From Progne subis subis (taxonomy: Eukaryota > Chordata > Aves > Passeriformes > Hirundinidae), in contig JAKJHU010000056.1 in the NCBI GenBank assembly GCA_022316685.1, forward strand, positions 2,781,872 to 2,845,871: a stretch of 64,000 nucleotides of DNA, read 5' to 3'. The first letter of the stretch is position 1; each line of letters begins with the position of its first letter. Made by a program: the position numbers and the translations under genes. This document shows, one piece after another, positions 25,245 through 36,408 of this stretch. The notes below the pieces were generated by a model. The model worked only from the letters and a program-made list of their open reading frames with translations. It ran no database searches and was not told where the DNA came from.

Positions 25245-26489
25245 AGGCAGAATCAGAACTGAAAACCCCCAGTTGATGGTCTTATATGAGAAGGAGTTGC
25301 AGGGTTCTCCCTTGCATATATATGACTAAAAAAGGTGGCATTCACACCAGGAAAAAGATCTCTGCCATAAATACTTGAACTGCAACTATTTTTTCCAGTT
25401 CACTGCATTTAGGAAGACAGCTGCCTGTTGCCTCCTCTTTCCATTCTCGTCAGTCAATAACCGTGAATAATCTTGACAATTAGAAGAAAGCTTACAGCTG
25501 GAAAGCCAGGCAAGTGAGGGGTCCGCTCTGTTCTCCTAGTTCCTAAACTAAATTAAACTAAACTAATAAACAAAAGAAAACAACAACAAAAAAAAGCATA
25601 AGGAAAGAGGAAATTAGAGAAGGAAAGGAAGAACAAGATGATTCTGTGCTTTGTGTGCTCAAGAGAGGTCAAGGGGGAACAGCACATGGTGTCCATGATG
25701 AGGAAAGATTCCCCTCTTGATGCTTTCCTGACACATTTTCCTATATCACCCTGCAGCTGCAGAGAACAACTTCACCTCTATGACGTTTAAAGTCACTTTG
25801 CTACAGCTTTTCTTATCCCTTTATTACCACATGTAAAAAGAGACCAATAAATACAATATGCTTTATTCCGTAAGCTAAACTAGTTTTTTCTTTTCCCAAA
25901 AGAATGGATGTCTTCATTCATCAGACTCTGAACTCCTTCTTTAGAGGTGCGTTTTGCTGAAGCTGGCAAGCTTCAAGGACAGAAGAAAGCGCAAATTCTC
26001 AGAGACAACCCAGAAGACTTTATCACACTCACAGTACAGTATTCTCCCCAAACCCAGCCTGCATGTCCTTTAGGTCCCACCCGACTTTGAGCTAAGAGAT
26101 AGCGAGATTTTGTGCCATTCCTAGGTTTCAGTTAGCAGTGACATCCAATGCTAATAAATTACAGAACATCATTCGTGCCGTGGGAATCCAAATCGCTTTA
26201 CAAACTGCATATCCAGCCCAGAACAGCTCCCTGAGTGCACCTTAGTGATGAGACACCCATTGCCTGCCCTGGCTTTCTGCATTAGCTCTGGGAAGGCATT
26301 AACTGGTCATGACCCCACACTTTCTGTCCTGCCTAGAGAGAAGGGGAAAGCCAGCACCTCCAACGGGCAATGTGCAAATTTCCCTTCTATGGGAGAGGCT
26401 GGACAGCTTGCTTAAACTTTGGAGGATTCAACATAGGATAAATGAACCCTGCACCTCACCTCTCCACCTTTTCTGTCCCATTTCCCCCC

Positions 26490-26830
26490 TCTATTTAGCA
26501 AGCTGTCCGGACAAACAGCCTCTTGACTCCGGCGTGCGGGGCACTGCTTTCCCGGCTCCACACACGGGTTCGGCTGTAGCCATGACGACGCTGGGCTTGG
26601 GGAGGCTGAGCGAACACTGGCGCACACAGCCGGCTCCCGGCTCCCTCGCTGGCCTGCAGGACCCATTCGGGACCCATTCGGGACCCATTCGGGACCATTC
26701 CAGCCCGGTTCCAGTCCCGGCTTTGCTCGCTGTCGGGACACACCCCAGGCATCCCCGCCCTGGGAGCACGATGAGGCCCCAAGCTCTGGGGACACTCCCA
26801 AGTGTTGCTAAAATTTTCCTCGCGCAGCTT
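26490..26830. other. GC/CpG-rich block in PRKAG2 intron 1
   Basis: About 340 bp that is much richer in G+C and CpG than the surrounding AT-rich intron. It contains an 11-bp minisatellite and ends about 160 bp before the solo LTR. It could be a small CpG island, an accessory promoter or a GC-rich repeat. No splice donor with the quality of that at 30614 was evident. An open reading frame of 182 codons crosses it on the plus strand but shows no recognisable protein family. Confidence 0.5.
26659..26701. repeat. 11-bp minisatellite (GGACCCATTCG unit)
   Basis: Three exact tandem copies of GGACCCATTCG at 26659, 26670 and 26681, then a fourth decayed copy missing one C. Each unit carries one CpG. 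It sits inside the GC-rich block. Confidence 0.92.
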
Positions 26831-26992
26831 CGGCTGCTGTGTAGAGAACAGGAATGATGAAGGAACCATCAAATTCTGAAAAATCCCGGAATTTAAATTT
26901 TAAGAGAACAGCTATACAACTTCCGAGAAAAAGCATGTTTGTTAAGAGAACTGGCAACGTCCAGGGGATAGGAAATCTCACGCTTGCAGGCC

Positions 26993-27339
26993 TGTTGTGT
27001 TCCTCTGAGGAATGGTTTTTCCCCTCAGAGTCCCCCTGAAGCCTGTGCTATGTAGTTTAACCCTTTTTCCCTATCATACCTACTCCTGACCCTATTGGCT
27101 CAGGGCCAATATCCTTCCTTGGCCCAAAACTAGATAAACCCCTGTCTCTTCCTTCTTCTCTCTCTCTTCTCGGCCTCCTGGAACATCACATCGAGAATAA
27201 AGCTTGAACGGAAGCCTGGGGGGTGAGAGCCACTCTTTTGAAATCTTTATTCTGTCTCTCTGAAATATATTTCCCTAAAACTCCTGAATAACTGAGCTAG
27301 TGAGAGCCCGGGGTGTGGCTAGAGGGAAGTGTATTTTCA
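26993..27339 (+). mobile_element. Probable solo LTR of an endogenous retrovirus, with 4-bp target duplication
   Basis: A 347-bp segment starting TGTTGTG and ending TTTTCA, flanked on both sides by GGCC (26989-26992 and 27340-27343). A 4-bp duplication is typical of gammaretrovirus-like (ERV1) insertions. The internal order fits an LTR: facing CCAAT motifs (27094-27110), a TATA-like GATAAA at about 27133, a pyrimidine-rich stretch, and AATAAA at 27196-27201. No gag, pol or env sequence adjoins it, so it is best explained by LTR-LTR recombination. If read as an LTR, its transcription direction is plus, antisense to PRKAG2. GGCC is a common tetramer, so the duplication alone is not proof. Confidence 0.6.
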
Positions 27340-28469
27340 GGCCCACATACACCAAGCCTTGGTCACTCGTTAAAATCTGTCTCAAGGAATATGCTTTAAA
27401 GAGCACAGTTCTGCTTGGAAGGTGTTAGAAGACACCAGTGACCATCTCAGGAGGAAATATGGAAAAAATACTTGCCCATCTGGAAAATCTTCTGAACAAT
27501 GAGGCAAACAGAAGAACACAACAAAGAGATTACTCACTCACACCAGAAATAACCACCACTGAAAAGAAATTTTTTGCAGTGGGTCGAGTTTGGAAATAAT
27601 CCTCATACAGAAAGGGAAGGGAAGAAATGACACATAGCCAGGGGGTTTTTTTTTGGTTTTTTTTTGTAGTTATTGTACATAGAGTGCTCAAATTTTGGGG
27701 AAGGTATTTTCCCAAGTAAACTTCAGGCTTCTTTCAAGGACTATATTTTTGGGGTTTTTTTTATTTTTTTTTTTCCTTTTCAGAAATATTTCCTAGTTTA
27801 GAGCCAGTACGGGGAAGAAAACCTTACAAACTGAGCCATATCAAATTCTCACTCCATTAGCAGGAGTCTTCTGATTTTAGCCATCTTGTTGCTCTTTATG
27901 AGTCCACTTAAGCACCACAATTACAATGGACCAATCTGAACATGCTGTGGAGAAAGGACAAGCAAACACACGCCCAGGGAAACCCAACTGAAAACTTAAG
28001 CTCATTATCCACATACACCAAAAGTCATTTCTGCCCTCTGCAATGGCTTTGAAAGCCAGCAGGCACTGGTGAGCTGAAACAGGCAAATCTGCATTTGATT
28101 TGGCTGACAGTTTGTGCATCAAAATGTGTCGAGAAGCATTTGATCCTGCTTGGAGAGTGTGGGAAACATTTCCAACTTAGCAGGACGCCCTGGACACGGT
28201 GACAGATGGGCAGAGTAGGAGCCTGGCGCGAGAGAGGCCATTTTAGAACTGGCTGTTGCTCCAAGCCATGTGGCAGACGGTCCAAACCCATTTGTCACAA
28301 AAAAATAAAGATCACACTTTGGAATTACCAAACCAAGGCACTGGGAGAGCCCCTGCCTGCAGCTCAGCCTGGCACAGACACCCACCCTGCCAAGGAGCAT
28401 CACTGAAAACCTCCCATGAAATTAATAAGCACCCAAGAAGGAAACAAAACAAAGTAAAACACAGCAAAG

Positions 28470-28473
<4 letters not shown>

Positions 28474-28501
<28 letters not shown>
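28474..28501. repeat. Poly-T homopolymer
   Basis: Run of 28 T on the plus strand (poly-A on the PRKAG2 strand), in intron 1. Confidence 0.92.
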
Positions 28502-30221
28502 CTCCTCAAGATCACTTAAATCCACAAGGAGGAAATTTTGATTCAGAATAACAATTTTATTTTTTCATTACTACCAAAAATTAACTTCACGGCAGTAATA
28601 TGGCCCTAAAAATTTGGAGTAATTTCTTTTTCTCATCAGGAACATTAATTTCTATCTATATGTACTGAACAGCTGTACAACTATTAGTATATATTTACAT
28701 CCAAGTTTTATTAACACTTATTTTGTGGTCTAATAGAAATGGAAATTGGAGTTAGAACCACAACCAGGCACTAGAAGTCATCAAATACCTATTAGGAAAG
28801 TGTCTCTTACACCAGAACGGAAATGGTTACTTTATCAAAATATACATCAGTTCTAAATGCAAAGGCACTGGCACCTATGCTGAGAAGCAGAAACAAACTG
28901 CCCTGGTGACTGTGTCCTCCCAGATGGAGATGTGACAGAGTTCAACTCGCAGGGCATCGCTATTTTTACACACATATAAAACATGGTCTCATACAGGGCA
29001 ATGCATATGGGAAACATATACAATCCTATGTGCATGCAGACATGGCAACAAGCTCTCAGAGTTTTTTAGCTGTCATTTATTTTGAATTTAGGATGACTGA
29101 GTATTTCTTGTCTCCAAATCAGCTTGCCACTGCCCCTACTTGGGTGGCCGAACAGGCTGAAATGACAGCGGGATTTTCTCCTCCTGATGGAAACCCGATG
29201 GCTCTTGGCTGCCTGAAGCAAACTCTGGTTACAGGTGATTTCCATCAACTCTGTGTTTTGCCTTGAAAGATTTACAACAATACTGCATTTAATTCTCCTA
29301 GTTTCTTCTTGATCAATGTCAGACATCCTTGTACAGATTGATGGGGTGAATTTGGGGGGGGAGGGTATGAGCTTTTTTGCTTATTTCTAACTGGGAATAC
29401 ATTTGAATTCCACTCCCAGTAACAAAAATGCACTAAACTGAAGTACAACCAAGTCTTCTTTTGCTGGGTTTCCCACTGCCTCCCTTTGAACTGAGGGCTG
29501 ATCCATTTCATCCTGCTGCCCATCATTCCCTCTTCCATCAAATAATTCTGCCCCGCAGGCTCCCAACTGCAGCAGCTCCAGCTTCCTCACACCTCCCAGG
29601 GCTGCTCAAAGGCAGAGGAGACACAGCTGAGGGTGAAATCCCTTCCCCAAAGGCTGACACCCTCATCTCTCCTGTCAAGTGAACAACCAGCAAAACACAC
29701 AAGATGCTGGCAAAATACCCTGCATCTTATACTGGATTAAATTCCATTTGCTATTCACCATCACACCACTAACGGAAGATCTTGAAACCCTTCAGGCTCT
29801 GATCCCAGGATGGAGCCGCCTCATCCGTTTTGGACGTTCATTATCTCACAAGATTCATTAATTGCAGCGCAAATTGCATGCGTTCGGCACTAATTCTGGT
29901 AGTAAAAAGGGGGAAAAAATGCGAGGAGGAACACATGAAGCCGGTAATACAGCTCTTTATCCCTGACAAACCTCATCAAATATCAAATTAAAATCATTAA
30001 GCAAACCAGCAGTTCCTGAAGACCTGTGATTTGGGGTTGCAGTGACTAGCTATGGCAATTAGTTGCTCAGCAGTTCGGGAGGCTCTGAGCTGAGCAGTAG
30101 GAGAAACCAAGCATTGCAGGATGCAGAGACCAGATGGTTTTAGGCTGAAAATAAATGAACACCCCCCTCAAATGGTAATCTCTCTTTCCAAAACATTAAT
30201 GAAAAGTTATGCAAGGGGAAG

Positions 30222-30261
<40 letters not shown>
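30222..30261. repeat. Poly-A homopolymer (40 bp)
   Basis: Uninterrupted run of 40 A, the longest homopolymer in the window, about 350 bp from the alternative exon donor. No retroposon body is recognisable upstream. Homopolymers of this length are prone to length error in sequencing. Confidence 0.92.
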
Positions 30262-30262
<1 letters not shown>

Positions 30263-30679
30263 CCCCAAACCAAAGCTGCATTCTTTAACTAGATAAAAGA
30301 ACATTTTGTTCAGCCTTGGAGTATCTGTTGTAATTAAATGCTCTAAAAACCGACAACAGCCCCGTGCCAGTCATGCATACAGAAGAGACAAAGCATCACG
30401 AAAAAAACCCAAAATACCTAAGAACCATGCATTTCTTACACAGCCTGAAGAATTCCTGCCTCTCGGCAGACTCCTGCAGTGCACTCGGGCATCCACGTAA
30501 ATGAAAGCACAACCTATTCTCCCCTGCTTAGATAAATTAATTTAATAATAACAAAGAAAAAAAAAATCAAATGCAGAGAAATCCAGGGACAATCCAGCCT
30601 CCGCACTGACTTACAGCTCTGAAAAACCCCGCAGTCTGGCTGGAAACGTCCATCGAAGAACTGCATGGAGAGCTTTTCC

Positions 30680-30703
30680 CTAAAGGCAAGCGCATTGAAA
30701 CAT
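30680..30703 (-). other. Short upstream ORF overlapping the in-frame ATG of the alternative exon
   Basis: ATG at 30703 with G at -3 opens a seven-codon frame (MFQCACL) ending in TAG at 30680. It overlaps, out of frame, the ATG at 30695 that would begin the alternative N-terminus. A scanning ribosome would meet it first, which would disfavour the 30695 start. Reinitiation could then occur at 30653 or at the exon 2 Met. This is a sequence-based inference; no expression is known from here. Confidence 0.5.
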
Positions 30704-31020
30704 CTCGGGCTGCGCTACCGGAGCCGACGCCGCAACAGATGGGGCCCGGGGCTGGGCGCGCTGCTGCCTCCCATGGCGGCGGGGGGACGGCGGCGGCGCC
30801 GGGCACCGCGGGGCCACCGAGGCCAGCGGGCTTGTCCCCGGCTCCCCCCGCCAAAACAGCTTCGGGCACGGCGGCCCGCTTCCATCCCCCGGCGGCAGGA
30901 GCCACACGAGCCCGCCCCGGGGCTCGGACAGGTCACTGGGCACCGCTCGGGGCGCGGTCAGGGGACGCCGGAGGGTTCAAATTAACCGCGGGCGTTTTTA
31001 ATGCCGTCTGAAGGGGCGAG
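30690..31020 (-). promoter_or_regulatory. CpG island, likely promoter of the alternative PRKAG2 transcript
   Basis: About 330 bp with very high G+C and frequent CpG (runs such as GGCGGCGGCGCCGGGC) in an otherwise AT-rich intron. A GC-box-type sequence CCCGCCCC lies at 30911-30918 (GGGGCGGG on the minus strand). No clear TATA box was seen. The island sits immediately upstream of the minus-strand donor at 30614. Bidirectional activity is possible, but no plus-strand exon was identified. Confidence 0.7.
30715..30885 (-). other. Upstream ORF in the alternative leader, with strong Kozak ATG inside
   Basis: If transcription starts upstream of 30885, an Arg/Gly-rich frame opens at ATG 30885 and passes through a second ATG at 30774, whose context GCCGCCATGG is a textbook Kozak match. 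It ends at TAG 30715, before the splice donor. It is out of frame with exon 2, so it would act as an upstream ORF of 56 codons, or 19 codons from the second ATG, rather than as PRKAG2 protein. No domain is recognisable. Confidence 0.4.
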
Positions 31021-31341
31021 AAAAAAGATCCCGTTTTCAACAGCAGGAGTTTCAGGTGACTGAGGCTGCGTCTGCATGAGTATCGAATACCTCGGAGAAG
31101 GCAGCACAGAACGGCGAATGCGTTTTCAAGGCTGGAGTCTCTGCTGCTCCATAACAGCCCTATTCCCCGCTTAACCACAGCTCATCTTTGTAGCGGCACA
31201 AAAGTCGCATTATTGCCCTGGGTTTAAGTTTTCCCATCTGCAGCACGAACAGGGGATGACTTGGCTGACTTTTCGATTTATTATAAAGACCTCACTGGGA
31301 AAATAAAGTGCCTGAGCACAAAGTATGACCATCAAAAGTAT

Positions 31342-31382
31342 CACCACCACCACCACCAAAAAAAAAAAAAAAAAAAAAAAAA
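31342..31382. repeat. (CAC)n microsatellite followed by poly-A
   Basis: Five CAC/ACC units (31342-31357) run directly into 25 A (31358-31382). It is a compound simple repeat in intron 1. Confidence 0.92.
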
Positions 31383-34300
31383 GGTTATTTTGAAAGGGCA
31401 CCACATGAGCAAGTGCTTAGCAGAGCAATGCAAATGCACCCACTAGGAGCTGAGGGATGGTGGGGATTTGAGTTTTCTTCTTCATCAAGATAAATCCCTC
31501 TTTTATAACCACATTCAGCTTTAATTACTCCAACCAATCTCACAGCATCCTTTACTGGCAGTGAAATTGTTCCCCAGACCATGGGGACATACCCTCGGCC
31601 AAGATGCTGTCGAAGGCTGGCTCAGATGAGGACACCTCCGCTAGAACAAAGCAAAAGAAAGGAAAAGGCAGAAAGGTAATCCCTGCAGCCTCCAACACTT
31701 GAACTGAGGCATCAAAATACTGTGCAATGAATTGACACCTCACTGGAGAAACAGGTGGCCAGATCCTGAGCCAAGAAGCATTGCCAATCCTTCCTTGGTC
31801 ATCTCAAAATGCCATTTGTGATGATCAAACTCCCCAAGATGGACGATTTGCTGTAATTAATGACTCCAGGTCACTAAACCATTAGATCAGTGGAGTGGAC
31901 TTGGCTTACACATGACTCTCAGTTTATTTACCCCTTTCACTGGAGGATGCTGCACCCTTTTGCAAGAGGACACAGCCAACACCGACCTTAATTCTGTCTG
32001 CATCGAATAATAAATATCCCTGAGGCTGGGCAGTACCTTTTGTTCAGCAGCAAAAGAGATGAGGTCCAGGTGACACCCCTCATGTGCCAGGCAGACAGCA
32101 CATCCCAAGAACCATCCACTGCTCTCCCTTCCTTGGGTGTGCTAAGTGCCTCTGATAACACAAGCCCCTTGGGAGCAAAAAAAACCCCTGAAAATGGTAC
32201 ACAGTGTTCACTCACAAATGGCAGCTATTACATGCATCCTTTCAAGACAAGATCACTGGCATCCCTTTTTAACAGAATGCATAAATATTTGGTGTTTAGC
32301 AGATTTTTCCCCAGCTAAATGAATACTTTATGCATGCAGAATGTAGAAATAGTTAAGGAAAATAAACAAGCTTCCTCTTAAATTCTGTTTAGGGGGTACA
32401 AGAGAAACCAGTCAACCAGCTGGAGCAAGCAAAACACATTTTATCTCTCCTCCTTGAGCTGTAGGAGAAAGGAAGGAATCTGTGGCTGACCTAGAGAAGG
32501 TAAAATGGAAGATTTAATGGATTCATACTGGAATAAAAAGGGCTCTCCTGCAAAGCATAGTTCAGGTCAAATGCTTCTCTGTATAGCTAACTTCTAAGGA
32601 TTATTCTGATTAGCAATCAGATCAAACAAATAGAGGCATTAAGAGCCAGGAAAATGTCCCATATCCCTAAATCATCCCTTTCAAACCACTCAGAGGGCTC
32701 AGTTCGATATAGCCAATGTCAAGAATCACCCAGACCAATTAAGAAGTTTATTAAAAAAAAAAAATCTTAAAACTGTTTCTGGTCTTAAAGTCAGATTGGC
32801 ACAAATTCTACCTCAAAACCACACCTTTTCCTCCCCCACCTTTGGATAAGGAGTATGAAACAGATTGCGCAACTACATCTCAGATAAGCTGAACAGTTAA
32901 TGGTTTAGATACCATTTCATAAATATTTGCTGAACTAGTTTTTGGATTCCGTCCAGTTTCTGACAACCATTAAAAACATTGAATAATTTGCCATTTTCTT
33001 TCACCTTTCTGGGATGAAAAATAGGCAGGGAGGTTTTACTGCTATCATTTCTTACCATTATTTAATGACTACTTGTATTTATGGTGATGTGTCCTGCCAA
33101 AGAAGCCCAAGTGATTCTTGAATTTACAGGCCTGAGGTGTCCAAATCACATTTATGTAAATATTTATATATTCTTTATTAAATATTCCCACACTGAATAC
33201 CTGGGCTCATATGTGGCCATGTAAGCAAGTGGCGAAGATCTGAGAGAAACCAATCTCTGAATAAATACCTTGTTCCACATTGGGATTTCAAGTGCCTGTG
33301 CTCTATCAGAGATGCTGAGGCTCAGTGACTAAAAGCAGCAGTGAGTTACTGCACATCATCTAGCACAGGATGGTGCAATACGGGAAATCACACAAATAAA
33401 GTTATTTGAGGAAGTTTTCAACCCTACTTTCCAACAAGTTCTAGGAGTCTCTATGAACAGGGACCAAAAACTCCAGCTATTTCCTTGCTTCCTTACCATA
33501 TTAAGGACAAAATCAGGAGGTTCCAGAAAATACTTTATATGATCAACTTTACATGGTAATAGATTTTTCTAGTATTTTCAATTCCCTCCCCCCCGCAATT
33601 CTTAAGTCCTTGCATCTCAAGCTCAGCAGTCATTATTCATTTTATAAATACGTGTCTTTAAAAAAAAGTTCCTTTCAAGCCCTTCTGGATCACTCACATA
33701 TTTGGACTGACTGTAGGATTCTCACACTTTACCTGGCAGTAACTCTGGAGGGAAAACAAATCACCAAAACCTGCTTGTGCCTTGGACTGTGAATCACACG
33801 CTCACTTATGGCCCAAAGACCAAACTCTGAGCAAAGCAGATTTACGGCTGCCACATTTTCACCAGCATAAAGCTACAGAATTCCTTGCCCAACTGAAACA
33901 GGCATTGTTCTACTGGTTTAATTTTCCATTTGAAGAGTTTGCTTTTCAAAAATTCAGAGCCAGAACCCCTCAATCAGCTTCAGATTTGACTGCACATAAA
34001 TCCTGCACAATGTCCTTGAACTGTTCCAAAACACCAACTCTATTTCATCTTTTTGGTCCAAGTGCAAGCCTAAAGTATTATAAATTTCTAACTGGCAGTA
34101 CAACAACCTTCCACAATTTCCCAGAGGAGACCGAAGATGTCTGGCTATTGGTTGTTGTTATTTATATTTCACAATTTTCCACCAAGATATGCTGGGTTTG
34201 TAAATAAATTAGATGAGTTCATGGGGCCAGCTTCCATTACAGTTTCCTTTTTCTTATGAGGTAAGCAGCGCCTTGAAATCAATGGAGCTTCTGTCTGTGA

Positions 34301-35541
34301 AGATACCACTTCAGAACACAGCAGATACAGCAATTATTGAAGTGCATGGTGAGCCAGAGCTCTGCATGGCAGGGCAGGGCTTTTGTCCAGTGTAATTAAG
34401 AAAGATTTTTCATCTTTTTTACAGCTAACACAGCCATCATATTCACGGTTGCCCTATCTCCACTTCTACTGAGCACAAGCAGCAACCAGAAGCAACACAG
34501 ATGTGCAGCCTCCAGCCAAGAAGCCAAAGCACCTGGGCAATGCTCAGATGAGAGAAGAAATTCCCTTGAAGGGCAGGGAAAGCCACAGCAGCAGCTGGGA
34601 GAGCAGCAGAGCCCAAGAGGAAGATGAAATGGGGAGAAAAAAAAATCCTAAACTGCGCCATAAACACACCAGCCCTTAGCAGAACACCAAAAGCAGTTTC
34701 TCAAGAGCTGATGTCGGGCAAAGGGCAGCTGTGATCTGCAAGAGGTGGAAAAGGGAGTAAAGGAAAAAACCTGAAACATTTAGCCCCAAGAGTAAGAGGC
34801 AGGGATGAACTGCAGAGTCCACCCCACCCAAATCAGGCAATACTGCAATGCAGGGTGATGGAGATTGTACTAAATGGAAAGAGAGAGGAGCAGAGAAAAA
34901 TATCCCATGCCAAACAAAATCCACAGTTTATTCCTTTTTTCATCTCAAACAGCCACAAATTTTACCTTGCAATCTTTCAGCATGATCTACCAAGCAATGA
35001 ACCAAGTAGCTGGGATTCCTGACTCACTGCTGACAAGCCAGAAGGAGAACATCCATGTGAGAAGCATCAAACCCCAGTGAGCAATCACCCATCTCTCCCG
35101 GGGGAGGGAGCACCCCGCCAGCCTCTGCAATGAAGATGGATCACGCTGCACCAGGGATGCCTCAGCCAGGGAAGAGGGTGAAAAAGCAGGATTTTTCTCA
35201 AATCTAGCTCTTCAGCAGGACTCACACAGAGGGGTTTTCCCCTCTGTATCAGCATTTATATCCAGATGCAAATGACATTGAAATGATGAGGTGCTCACAC
35301 AAAGGCAGCACTGGAGGCTGCACAACAGCAGCCTCGTGCCTGCTCCACATGGGGCCCACTGCCCTTCCCACCTGTCTAGATCTCACAGGTGGAGGGATGG
35401 AGCCTCTTTCCTGTATCCTGATGGGGAGAAAGACGGTGGAGACACTTCTGAGATGTGCCAGTGCAGAGTTGTGCTGTGTCTGGGGTCACAGGAGGTCTCT
35501 GGGTGCCTGGGCAGAATTACAAAGTCTGAGCTAGGACACAG

Positions 35542-36408
35542 TGTTCCGTAACTTAGGGCGTGAGGGACCAACACTTTGGACAATAATTCTTTGTGGTGTG
35601 GGTGAAACCCCTCAGAGATGTCCTGGTCTCTGAGGACAAATAAACCAGAGAGCAAAACGAATGCCAGGAACTTGGTGGTGACTTGATGGTGCCTCATTCA
35701 GCTCTGCTCGAGGCTGTTGGAGTCCAGGGCATTCCTTTGGTTGCCCTGGAGGGTCAGAGACCTGGGCAGAGGGGTCTGGGACCACAGCCCAGAGCTCAGA
35801 GAGACACTGGATTTGATTTCAGTCCATGGGAGAGGCTTCTTGCACTGCAGGAAGCATTCCAGGCCACAAGAGTGTGAAAGATTGTAGTTTAGTATATCAC
35901 AAGGTGAGAAAAACAGAGGTTTTGGATTTCTTGTATTGAAGTGAATGGGGACAAGATGGAGAATTTGGGGCGTTGTCTCCTTCTCCTTCTTTCTTCTTCC
36001 CTCACTCCATTTCTGCAGTGACGTTGGCACAAAGTAGTTTGTGAGGATTGGATCTAAGTAAAGATGACCTTTTTAGTAATAGTGATAGACATTGGTAATA
36101 AATAGTAAATATCAAATACGTAGCAATTAGTATAAAAGATAATGACTGCCCAGTTCGGGAGGAGTCGTCAGATGTCCGAGCCACAACAAACATCTTGCAG
36201 GACACTGAGAAAATTGTAAGATAAGAACTAATAAACACGAAGCATGCAACCTTGAAGACTCCGTCTTTTCCTGCGTTTGGCTCAGAGCTTTGCAGAGGGC
36301 AAAAAAGACTCTAAAACCACCTGAATGCTGGGAATTTAAGCTCCAGCAAGCAGGCCCCCAACAACTGCCAAAATAGGGCAGAGCAACAACTGGCACCCCA
36401 GATGGGAC
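35542..36408 (+). mobile_element. Endogenous retrovirus 5' end: LTR plus primer-binding-site remnant
   Basis: The segment has LTR-like architecture in plus orientation: a TATA box TATAAAAG (36131-36138), AATAAA (36230-36235) about 100 bp later, a U5-like GC/T-rich stretch, and a CA end at 36387-36388. Two bases later comes TGGCACCCCAGATGGGAC (36391-36408), which resembles a retroviral tRNA primer-binding site; it fits tRNA-Lys or tRNA-Leu types imperfectly. The left boundary is uncertain: TG at 35542 or TG at 35873 (giving a 516-bp LTR). No gag-pol-env frame follows, so this is a truncated, non-coding relic. As an LTR it points antisense to PRKAG2. Confidence 0.6.

Larger units (their letters stand above)
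17283..30614 (-). other. PRKAG2: PRKAG2 intron 1, part between alternative first exon and exon 2
   Basis: Non-coding stretch of 13,332 bp between the donor at 30614 (GTAAGT) and the exon 2 acceptor. It holds A/T homopolymers (18.5, 25.2, 28.5 and 30.2 kb), an ATT microsatellite, a CR1 copy at 23.0-23.3 kb, a GC-rich block with an 11-bp minisatellite at 26.5-26.8 kb, and a probable solo LTR at 27.0-27.3 kb. The open reading frames near 19.9-20.4 kb and 26.3-26.9 kb were examined and not accepted as genes. Confidence 0.75.
30615..30980 (-). other. PRKAG2: Candidate alternative first exon of PRKAG2
   Basis: On the minus strand the CpG island runs into GGGTTTTTCAGAGCT followed by GTAAGT (30614-30609), a near-perfect splice donor. 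The reading frame open across the last part of the exon is in phase 0 with exon 2, so an in-frame ATG at 30695 (MRLPLGKSSPCSSS...) or at 30653 (MDVSSQTAGFFRA) could join directly to DLSSFAMP. Mammalian PRKAG2 has a long isoform from a distant exon 1 and a shorter isoform with an alternative 5' exon that initiates at the exon 2 Met; this exon occupies the position expected for the latter. The 5' limit (start site) is not determined; 30980 is a guess from CpG density. It could be entirely untranslated. Confidence 0.6.

Noticed and set aside
26309..26857. 182-codon plus-strand open reading frame across the GC-rich block
   Set aside because: It spans AT-rich and CpG-rich sequence and the minisatellite, has no recognisable domain, and lengthens only because stop codons are rare in GC-rich DNA.
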